Notes under the pieces: generated by a model
Told to the model about the DNA's origin: nothing
The model's input: the letters and a program-made list of their open reading frames with translations, nothing else
Database searches by the model: none
Position numbers and translations under genes: made by a program
In this document: one piece after another, positions 57,523-64,000 of the stretch
Position numbering within the stretch: the stretch's first letter is position 1
How the letters are laid out: every line of letters starts with the position of its first letter
NCBI RefSeq assembly: GCF_000413055.1
Contig: NZ_KE332518.1
Location: 1,613,583 to 1,677,582 of the forward strand
Direction of reading: 5' to 3'
DNA: 64,000 bases
DNA from: Treponema maltophilum ATCC 51939
GTDB taxonomy: Bacteria > Spirochaetota > Spirochaetia > Treponematales > Treponemataceae

Positions 57523-58887
57523 GTGAATACGACAAAAAAAATCGAAAAACTTGAAAATTCGGCAGTAAAACTGACGGTAACAGTTCCCCAAAAAGAAGTG
57601 CAGGACAACTATAATCAAATCGTAAACAAATATGCAAAGACAATTCAGATTCCCGGCTTCCGCAAAGGTAAAGCGCCGGTAGCCGTTTTGGAGCGCAAAT
57701 TCGGCGAAGCGTTAAAAGCCGACATTGCATCGGATATTATCGAAAAAGCGCTCGAAGAGGTTTTTTCCGACATCGACAAAAACGACGAAGCAAACCGTCC
57801 CCTGCCCTACGCGCAGCCGAAAATGGACGAAGCGCCCAAACTCGATGTAAACAGCGATTTTTCGTTTTCGCTTACCTACGACGTTATGCCGCAGGTCGAC
57901 GTAAAGCATATTGAGAGCGTAACGATAAAAGAACCGCAGGTAAAAATCGGAGAAGCGGAATTAAAAGAAGAATTGGAAGCGATCCGCGAGCGCAACGCCG
58001 TCGTTATCGATAAAAAAGATACGGAAGCTGCCGCCAAAGGCGACATCGCGACGGTCGATTATTGGGAAATCGATGATGACGGAAAAGAAGTCGACAAAAG
58101 TAAGCGCGAAGACTTTACCTTTACGATCGGCAGCGGGCAAAACATCTATCAATTCGACGACGATATTATCGGCATGAAAAAGGGCGAAACGAAAACGCTT
58201 ACCAAATCGTGGGACAAAGAATACGAAGACAAATATCTTGCCGGCAAAACAAAAAAAATCGGCGTAACGCTTAAAACTTTAAAATTGCGCAAACTGCCCG
58301 ATTTGGACGATGAGCTTGCTCAGGACGTAAACGAAAAATATAAAACGCTTGCCGACATGAAAGCAGACATCACGAAAAATCTTGAAGCGGCTCTTGCAAA
58401 CCGCTTGCGCGAAATTAAAGCGAATGCTCTTCTCGAACAGCTGGTCGAAAAAAATCCGATTACGCTCCCCAAATCCATGCTCGATGCCGAAATCGACGCA
58501 CGCTGGCGCATGACGGCTCAGCGTTTTCAAACCAGCCCCGAACAGCTTGAAAAACTGGTCGCATCTTCGGGTCAAACGAAAGAAGAAATGCTTAAGCAAT
58601 GGGCCGGCGATTCGGAAAAAATGCTTAAAAGCCGCCTGATTGTCGAAAATCTTTTAAAGGCGCGCAATATCGCCGTAACGCCCGAAGAAGTCGAAGCCGA
58701 ATACGCAAAAATCGCCGACGGGGCGGGAATTTCGCTTGAAGAAGTGAAAAAACACTATGCGGATGCGTCGAAAAAAGAGTATCTTATAGACGATATGAAA
58801 GAGCAAAAACTGTATGCGCAGTTGTTTGAACAGGTAAAAATCACCAAAGGCGATAAAACAACCTTTGCCGATTTGTTCAAAAAATAA
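57523..58887 (+). CDS. tig: Trigger factor (ribosome-associated chaperone and peptidyl-prolyl isomerase)
   Basis: A 454-residue trigger factor. The ribosome-binding signature GFRKGKAPVAVLERKFGE lies near residue 45, the FKBP-type PPIase domain spans about 155-245 (KGDIATVDYWEIDDDGKEVD, FTIGSGQNIYQFDDDIIGMK), and the helical chaperone domain follows. The start is GTG 57523 with AAAAAGGAAC upstream. The ribosome site lies in the 3' arm of a small hairpin (GGTTCCGG at 57492-57499 with CCGG and GGAACC at 57505-57519), which could tune translation. tig, clpP and clpX form the common bacterial order. Confidence 0.95.
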   Translation: MNTTKKIEKLENSAVKLTVTVPQKEVQDNYNQIVNKYAKTIQIPGFRKGKAPVAVLERKFGEALKADIASDIIEKALEEVFSDIDKNDEANRPLPYAQPKMDEAPKLDVNSDFSFSLTYDVMPQVDVKHIESVTIKEPQVKIGEAELKEELEAIRERNAVVIDKKDTEAAAKGDIATVDYWEIDDDGKEVDKSKREDFTFTIGSGQNIYQFDDDIIGMKKGETKTLTKSWDKEYEDKYLAGKTKKIGVTLKTLKLRKLPDLDDELAQDVNEKYKTLADMKADITKNLEAALANRLREIKANALLEQLVEKNPITLPKSMLDAEIDARWRMTAQRFQTSPEQLEKLVASSGQTKEEMLKQWAGDSEKMLKSRLIVENLLKARNIAVTPEEVEAEYAKIADGAGISLEEVKKHYADASKKEYLIDDMKEQKLYAQLFEQVKITKGDKTTFADLFKK

Positions 58888-58923
58888 AACGGATATTTTC
58901 CGGACGGCATACCGAGGGTCAGT

Positions 58924-59535
58924 ATGAATGAAAAAATGAGCAGCCTTGTTCCCTATGTCATCGAACAGACGGGCAATGCGGAACGATCGTACGATATTTT
59001 TTCGCGGCTTTTAAAAGACCGTATTATCTTTGTGGACGGCGAAATTACCGATGTAACGGCCGATCTGGTCGTAGCGCAAATTCTTTTTTTGGAATCGCAA
59101 AACCCCGACAAAGATATCAGCATGTACATAAACAGCCCGGGCGGTTCGGTTACCGCAGGACTTGCGATTTACGACACGATGCAGTACGTTAAAAGCGATA
59201 TTCAAACCATCTGCTTGGGGCAGGCGGCAAGTATGGGCGCAATCTTACTGGCCGGCGGCACAAAGAAAAAACGCTTTGCCCTTCCCTCTTCGCGCATTAT
59301 GATCCACCAGCCTTGGGGCGGCGCTCAGGGACAGGCAGCCGATATTGCAATTCAGGCAAAAGAAATAGTTCGTCTAAAAAAACTGACCATCGATTATTTT
59401 GCCTTCCATACGGGTAAAAAGCCGGCAAAAGTCGCCGAAGATATGGAGCGCGATTTTTATATGAGCGCGCAGGAAGCCCTCGAATACGGTATTGTAGACA
59501 ACGTTATGTCTTCACGGAGGAAAACCGATGCCTAA
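58924..59535 (+). CDS. clpP: ATP-dependent Clp protease proteolytic subunit
   Basis: A 203-residue serine protease that forms the double-ring chamber of the Clp machine. The catalytic Ser is in [16 protein letters not shown], the His in [18 protein letters not shown], and the Asp in the region after [34 protein letters not shown] is the oxyanion-loop motif. Full length. GAGGGTCAGT precedes the start. Its end overlaps clpX by 8 bp. Confidence 0.96.
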   Translation: MNEKMSSLVPYVIEQTGNAERSYDIFSRLLKDRIIFVDGEITDVTADLVVAQILFLESQNPDKDISMYINSPGGSVTAGLAIYDTMQYVKSDIQTICLGQAASMGAILLAGGTKKKRFALPSSRIMIHQPWGGAQGQAADIAIQAKEIVRLKKLTIDYFAFHTGKKPAKVAEDMERDFYMSAQEALEYGIVDNVMSSRRKTDA

Positions 59536-60784
59536 GTTTAAAAACGGATTTTCTCAAATATGCTCTTTTTGCGGTAAAAGCGCCTCTCCGACGCGCCGCC
59601 TCGTAGCCGGTCCCAACGATATTTTCATCTGCGATCAGTGTATTGCCGTGTGCCAAACCGTTCTCGAAGAAGAAAAAACGACGCCCTCGCCCATTCAGCT
59701 GAGCGAAGTGCCCACGCCGAAAGAATTTAAAGAATATTTGGATCAATACGTCGTCGGACAGGATTACGCAAAAAAAGCCCTGTCGGTTGCCGTATACAAT
59801 CACTACAAACGCATGTCGCAGCCGGCGCAAAAAAGAGACGACGACGATGTGCTTATAGAAAAGTCGAACATTTTGCTTATGGGGCCGACCGGTTCGGGCA
59901 AAACCCTTTTGGCAAAGACGCTTGCGCAAAAACTGAAAGTTCCCTTTGCAATCGCCGATGCGACAACCTTAACCGAAGCCGGCTACGTCGGCGAAGACGT
60001 TGAAAACGTTTTGCTTAAACTTATAAATGCGGCGAACGGCAATGTCGCCGCAGCCGAGCGCGGCATCGTCTTTATCGACGAAATCGATAAGATTTCGCGC
60101 CGCTCGGAAAACGTTTCGATAACGCGCGATGTTTCCGGCGAAGGCGTACAGCAAGCGCTTTTAAAGATTATCGAAGGCACACACGCAAGCGTTCCGCCGC
60201 AGGGGGGACGCAAGCACCCGAATCAGGAACTCATCGATATCGATACGACGAACATTTTGTTTATCTGCGGCGGCGCCTTTGTAGGGCTCGAAAAAATCGT
60301 TGAAGCGCGCATTCACCAGCACACGATGGGCTTCGGCGCCGATGTGGACGCATTTTCCGACGAACAGCGCTGCGAACTTTTGAACCAAACCAATCCGGAC
60401 GATTTGGTAAAATTCGGTCTTATTCCCGAACTTATCGGCCGCTTCCCGATCAACGTCGCCCTCAAAGAGTTGACAAAAGACGATTTGGTGCGCATTCTTA
60501 CCGAACCGAAAAACGCGATCATAAAGCAGTTCCGCGCATCCTTTGCTTTGGACGATTTGGATCTCGACTTTACGCCGGATGCGATCGAAGCGATTGCCGA
60601 CCGCGCCTTTACGCAAAAAACGGGCGCACGCGGCCTTCGTTCCATCGTCGAAAAACTGCTGCTCGATACGATGTTTGAAGCGCCTTCAATACGCGGCCGC
60701 AAAAAATTGCTTATAACAAAAGATATCGTGGAAAAAAAGCACGCTCCGTCCATAAGCATGGTTACGGAACAAAAAACCGCATAA
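59528..60784 (+). CDS. clpX: ATP-dependent Clp protease ATP-binding subunit ClpX
   Basis: A 418-residue AAA+ unfoldase that feeds substrates to ClpP. An N-terminal zinc-binding domain (CSFCGKS...CDQC) is followed by the Walker A motif [39 protein letters not shown], Walker [14 protein letters not shown], and [20 protein letters not shown]. The [20 protein letters not shown] segment is typical of ClpX. GGAGG lies inside the end of clpP. Transcription probably comes with tig and clpP. Confidence 0.97.
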   Translation: MPKFKNGFSQICSFCGKSASPTRRLVAGPNDIFICDQCIAVCQTVLEEEKTTPSPIQLSEVPTPKEFKEYLDQYVVGQDYAKKALSVAVYNHYKRMSQPAQKRDDDDVLIEKSNILLMGPTGSGKTLLAKTLAQKLKVPFAIADATTLTEAGYVGEDVENVLLKLINAANGNVAAAERGIVFIDEIDKISRRSENVSITRDVSGEGVQQALLKIIEGTHASVPPQGGRKHPNQELIDIDTTNILFICGGAFVGLEKIVEARIHQHTMGFGADVDAFSDEQRCELLNQTNPDDLVKFGLIPELIGRFPINVALKELTKDDLVRILTEPKNAIIKQFRASFALDDLDLDFTPDAIEAIADRAFTQKTGARGLRSIVEKLLLDTMFEAPSIRGRKKLLITKDIVEKKHAPSISMVTEQKTA

Positions 60785-60807
60785 AAAGCACGCCGAAGTG
60801 TTTCCGC

Positions 60808-61932
60808 TCAGCTTTCGCGGCATTCACCCTTCACCAAATCGATTGTCTTTTCGGCCGTTTTTTCCCACGAAAAGCGCTTAACCCATTCAAAACCGCTTTT
60901 TATAAGCCGTTCGCGCAATTTGCCGTCGGTTATAACCGATTCGATGGCAAGCGCGCATTCTTCCGTATCGTCGGGGTTAAAATATAGAGCGCAGTCGCCG
61001 GCGATTTCCGGCAAAGAACCGGCTTTTGCGCAAGCGACCGGAATTCCCGATGCCATGGCTTCAATAAGCGGAAGCCCTACCCCTTCTCCGACCGAAGGAA
61101 ACACGCATGCTTCCGAGCCGGAATACAATTCGGGAAAATCCTTGTACGGAAAATAGCCGGTAATAAAAATATCGGACGCATATTCGCACGCGGCCGCTTC
61201 CCGGTGAATGCTTTCGGCATACGGATCTTCGCTTCCGGCCAAAACAAGGCGGTGCGGCAGTCCCGTTTTCTTTTTAAAAACGGCGAAGGCGCGTATCAAT
61301 TCTATGTGTTTTTTTTCGGGCTTTGAAAGGCGCGAGGCATAAATGATATACGGTTTTTTTATCGCAAAAGGCTGAATGTTTACCATCGCCGAATCCAAAA
61401 CGGGTCGCGGATAAAACATACTGTGGTCTATACCGTCGTAAATAACTTCGATTTTTTCGCTTCGGATGCCGAGCGAAACAAGGTCTTTGCGTATATATTG
61501 ACTGACGGCGATAACTTTCGACGCGTTGCGCAACGCGTTCATTTGCAGCTTTAAAGCCCACACGTCGTTTGAAGTCTTGTAGGTTTCCGAAAGCACATCG
61601 TGCACGACGACGATCGCCGGAATTTTGCGGGTATAGCGGATTAATCGCGAATCGATGGGAAAGAGGACCGCGTCGTATTTTTTTTTCGCGGCAAAATGCT
61701 CCAAGCGGAAAAGGTGCCACAGTCTTTCGGCGGTAATGCTGTCGGGAATCTGTATGCCGCTGTACGTGCTGCGCCCGTCGCCCGAATCGAAGGTGTACCG
61801 GTCGATTTCCGGGCCGAACAAATCATAGGTACAGTCTTTGTCCAAAGGCAGATTTTTTACCAGAGAAAGCACATACGAGCCTGAACCCGAACGGCCGTGA
61901 TCGCAGCCGAACACATCTATTCCTATATTCAT
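60808..61932 (-). CDS. GT4 family glycosyltransferase
   Basis: A 374-residue GT-B fold glycosyltransferase of family 4. The N-terminal domain starts MNIGIDVFGCDHGRSGSGSY with the glycine-rich loop. The C-terminal domain shows YIIYASRLSKPEKKHIELIR and the nucleotide-sugar motif SVGEGVGLPLIEAMASGIPV, where the EX7E pair is E...E. It probably makes an envelope polysaccharide or glycolipid; donor and acceptor are not predictable. ATG 61932 was chosen because the GT4 fold starts there and TGCTATACT (61939-61947) ends 6 nt upstream with no Shine-Dalgarno sequence. It is divergent from the helicase gene. Confidence 0.9.
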   Translation of the reverse strand: MNIGIDVFGCDHGRSGSGSYVLSLVKNLPLDKDCTYDLFGPEIDRYTFDSGDGRSTYSGIQIPDSITAERLWHLFRLEHFAAKKKYDAVLFPIDSRLIRYTRKIPAIVVVHDVLSETYKTSNDVWALKLQMNALRNASKVIAVSQYIRKDLVSLGIRSEKIEVIYDGIDHSMFYPRPVLDSAMVNIQPFAIKKPYIIYASRLSKPEKKHIELIRAFAVFKKKTGLPHRLVLAGSEDPYAESIHREAAACEYASDIFITGYFPYKDFPELYSGSEACVFPSVGEGVGLPLIEAMASGIPVACAKAGSLPEIAGDCALYFNPDDTEECALAIESVITDGKLRERLIKSGFEWVKRFSWEKTAEKTIDLVKGECRES

Positions 61933-61938
61933 TTCTGC

Positions 61939-61971
61939 AGTATAGCATAGATTGCGCGACTGTGCTATACT
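61939..61971. promoter_or_regulatory. Divergent pair of identical extended -10 promoters
   Basis: TGCTATACT occurs on the minus strand at 61939-61947 (for the glycosyltransferase) and on the plus strand at 61963-61971 (for the helicase). Each ends exactly 6 nt before its start codon. The two promoters are 15 bp apart, so only one polymerase may bind at a time. Confidence 0.8.
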
Positions 61972-61977
61972 TTTTTT

Positions 61978-63150
61978 ATGGGACAATCTTCTTACGACAC
62001 AGCCATTACCGATAAATTGACCGAAAAAGGTATTTCCGCTCCGACCGCCGTTCAAAAGGACGTTGCCCCGTTTATATATGCGGGCACAAACTGCCTTTTC
62101 GAATCGGAAACGGGAACGGGAAAAACGCTCGCCTATGCGCTTCCCCTGTTTCAGCGTTTGCTTTTTGACGCGCCGGACAAAAACGAAGCATCGCGCACAC
62201 TTGCATTGCTTATTGCGGCGCCGACAAAGGAACTGGCGGCTCAAATAAAAAACGAATTGAATTTCTTTTTGGGCGAGTACGGAAAAGCCCTGCTATGCTT
62301 CGGCGGTTCTCCCTTAAAGCGGCAAATCGAAGCGCTAAAAGAAAAGCCCTTTGCCGCCGTCGGTTCTCCGAGCCGGCTTTTGGAGTTGATTCAACTGAAA
62401 AAAATAAAAGCGGCGCAAGTTGAAGCCCTTGTGTTCGACGAAGCCGACCGTCTTTTATCGAAAGAAATGAGCGGCGAAAGCATTGCGCTCATACAGGCGC
62501 TGCCCGATTCGATTCAGTTTTGCGCATGTTCGGCAACGCTTTCGCAACAAACGCAAAGCCGTCTTGTCTCTGTTTTGCAGCGCGGCGGAACGGCAGAGCG
62601 CGAAACGCACATACGCATATTGCCGAAAGAAAACATTCTTACCAAACAGATAACGCATTGGGCCTTTTATGCCGAAGAGCGCGACAAAAACAATACGCTG
62701 CGCCGCTTTTTGGCGGCCGCACAACCGGAAAAAACGCTTGTTTTTTGCGGCGGAACCGATGATGCCGAACGCACGGCACAGTATTTGGCCTCAAAAAGCG
62801 TGGATTGCGGCGTCCTTCATTCTCAAGCGGATAAAATCGAACGCAAACAGGCGCTCGACAGATTTAAAAGCGGTTCTTGCCCCGTACTCGTTACAAGCGA
62901 CCTTTGTGCGCGCGGTTTGGACATCGGCAGCATAAGCCACGTCGTTCAAATGGGGCTTCCGTCCGACAGCGACTTTTTTATTCACCGGGCGGGGCGCACG
63001 GGACGTTCGGGCAATACGGGAACGAATGTCGTTATCGGGACGGAGGCGGAACTGTTCGACCTTGCCCGCCTCGAAAAAAAGCTCGGTTTTATCGTGTATC
63101 CGAAAGCGCTGCGCGAAGGCACTGTTGTAGCCGCCGACGACGATTGCTGA
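61978..63150 (+). CDS. DEAD-box RNA helicase
   Basis: A 390-residue ATP-dependent RNA helicase core without a C-terminal extension. Motif I is SETGTGKTLAYALP, motif Ia PTKELAAQ, motif II VFDEADRLLS (DEAD), motif III CSATLS, and motif VI HRAGRTGRSGNTG. A Q motif (APTAVQKDV) lies near the N-terminus. It probably acts in RNA decay or ribosome assembly. The start has no Shine-Dalgarno sequence; see the promoter entry. The protein is short for the family (RhlB/CshA are 420 or more residues). Confidence 0.93.
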   Translation: MGQSSYDTAITDKLTEKGISAPTAVQKDVAPFIYAGTNCLFESETGTGKTLAYALPLFQRLLFDAPDKNEASRTLALLIAAPTKELAAQIKNELNFFLGEYGKALLCFGGSPLKRQIEALKEKPFAAVGSPSRLLELIQLKKIKAAQVEALVFDEADRLLSKEMSGESIALIQALPDSIQFCACSATLSQQTQSRLVSVLQRGGTAERETHIRILPKENILTKQITHWAFYAEERDKNNTLRRFLAAAQPEKTLVFCGGTDDAERTAQYLASKSVDCGVLHSQADKIERKQALDRFKSGSCPVLVTSDLCARGLDIGSISHVVQMGLPSDSDFFIHRAGRTGRSGNTGTNVVIGTEAELFDLARLEKKLGFIVYPKALREGTVVAADDDC

Positions 63151-63165
63151 ATGCCCGTTCATACA

Positions 63166-63194
63166 TTGACACACAGTGCCCTCCGTGATAAAAT
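63166..63194 (+). promoter_or_regulatory. Promoter of the foldase gene
   Basis: Perfect TTGACA (63166-63171), a 17-bp gap, and TAAAAT (63189-63194) with an upstream TG, giving an extended -10. The leader is about 35 nt with AAGGA. Confidence 0.8.
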
Positions 63195-63235
63195 TATTGA
63201 ATATTCACATTTTACATACGGCATAAGGATTTTAT

Positions 63236-64000
63236 ATGAAAAAAGAAGGGCATAAACCTGTTCTCAAAACGTTTCTTTCCGTAGGATCGGTTATTATTCT
63301 CGTATTGGCGGCAATCTCTTTTATCGTCATTCCGGCCATGCTTCCCGGTTCGCAGCGGCAGCTGCCGCCGGTCGGTTCCTATCGGGGCACAAAAATCGAA
63401 TACACAACCGGTTCTTATTTTGCCAACGCGGTCGATTATTACGACAGAGAGGAACGGGAGCAGCTTAAAAAGCAAAACAAATCTTCAAACGGCGGATTTT
63501 CGTTCAATACATTCAATCAGGCGTTCCGCGATGCGGTTATGATGACCGCCTTTACGGATGAGGTAAAGCGGAGCGGTTATGTCGCCCCCGCTTCGCTCGT
63601 AGAGCGCTCCATGTTGCGGTTGCGGTATTTTCAAAACGAAAACGGAGAATATTCGGCGAAAATGTACCGCGACACGCCCGACAGCCGCAAAATCGAAATT
63701 CAAAATGAAACGGAAAAGCAGCTCATATTCAACCGTTATTCCGAAGACATCGCCGGCATCAAAGTTTCGGACGCCGAAGTTCAATTCGTTTTAAACATGA
63801 ATTACCCGTCGCGTTCGTTCGACGCCGCGTTTTTTTCCACAAACGATTATCCTAAAGAAGAGGCGGCCGAGTTCGGTAAAAATCATGCCGAGCTTTTCAA
63901 AAAATACGATTTGTCCGTTATAACGGTCGCAACCGAAGCCGAAGCGAAAAAGGTTGCAAACAGACTTCAGCACAACGAATTGGTATTTTCGGATGCGGTG
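63236..64000 (+). CDS. SurA/PpiD-like periplasmic foldase, N-terminal part (runs off the right edge)
   Basis: About 255 residues are visible. A single N-terminal membrane helix (VGSVIILVLAAISFIVIPAM) anchors it. After a short linker comes a SurA-N-like helical region (NTFNQAFRDAVMMTAFTDEV, VAPASLVERSMLRLRYFQNE) and then VSDAEVQFVLNMNYPSRSFD, as in PpiD/SurA chaperones. A parvulin domain would be expected beyond the window edge but cannot be seen. Its role would be folding or escort of exported proteins. AAGGA precedes the ATG. Confidence 0.78.
   Translation, partial: MKKEGHKPVLKTFLSVGSVIILVLAAISFIVIPAMLPGSQRQLPPVGSYRGTKIEYTTGSYFANAVDYYDREEREQLKKQNKSSNGGFSFNTFNQAFRDAVMMTAFTDEVKRSGYVAPASLVERSMLRLRYFQNENGEYSAKMYRDTPDSRKIEIQNETEKQLIFNRYSEDIAGIKVSDAEVQFVLNMNYPSRSFDAAFFSTNDYPKEEAAEFGKNHAELFKKYDLSVITVATEAEAKKVANRLQHNELVFSDAV

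Overview
The window looks like a chromosomal segment of a host-associated spirochaete, most likely an oral-type Treponema. The pointers are a UPF0164 outer-membrane protein, a Borrelia-type P13 porin homologue, a TRL-like lipoprotein, an N-terminal-HTH/PTS-EIIA fusion, lipoproteins with loose spirochaetal lipoboxes, and many SpoIIE-type PP2C phosphatases. This placement rests on protein and gene-order recognition, not on a database search.

Layout. 1-5951: N-terminal part of an M18 aminopeptidase, an overlapping pair (glycan-binding discoidin-like protein, VanW), a hexapeptide acyltransferase, a large GT-C-like membrane protein and an SH3 protein. 5952-7124: a gene-free array of hairpins with three tandem 75-bp repeats. 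7125-12633: an rRNA operon on the minus strand (16S, tRNA-Ala, 23S, 5S) with its promoter. 12702-21014: a coupled minus-strand group made of a periplasmic repeat protein, a 1658-residue membrane PP2C phosphatase and a small coiled-coil protein. 21176-36435: UPF0164 protein, DUF368 (PopT-like) transporter, a glycosyltransferase/acyltransferase cluster with a GT8-acyltransferase fusion, a TPR protein, a degenerate GH57 protein with DUF4912, RluA, a transglutaminase-like protein, HTH-EIIA and leuS. 36478-41262: a partner-switching operon (two PP2C proteins, a STAS protein, a D,D-carboxypeptidase). 41583-43639: an AT-rich accessory patch with a lipoprotein, an ISAs1-family insertion sequence and a truncated Rpn-type nuclease gene. 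43704-53297: pyk-hflK-hflC-kinase-like gene, psuK-psuG, a lipoprotein and fumC. 53298-55334: a VapBC module between two 39-bp direct repeats copied from the end of an ArsB/NhaD-type transporter. 55481-64000: P13, two lipoproteins, tRNA-Leu, tRNA-Gly, tig-clpP-clpX, a GT4 glycosyltransferase divergent from a DEAD-box helicase, and the start of a SurA/PpiD-like foldase.

Most striking signals. (1) Three short elements (27079-27387, 31423-31711, 51237-51410) have ends matching those of the ISAs1-type insertion sequence at 42220-43388. One has perfect 17-bp terminal inverted repeats and a perfect 10-bp target duplication. They look like MITEs built round a hairpin whose stem has changed on both sides. 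(2) About ten genes have a -10 hexamer ending 6-8 nt before the start codon and no Shine-Dalgarno sequence, which predicts leaderless mRNAs. (3) The toxin-antitoxin module sits between duplicated copies of the 3' end of a transporter gene. (4) Two recognisable enzymes, a GH57 protein and one PP2C protein, have lost catalytic residues. (5) A GT8-acyltransferase fusion lies beside stand-alone versions of both of its domains.
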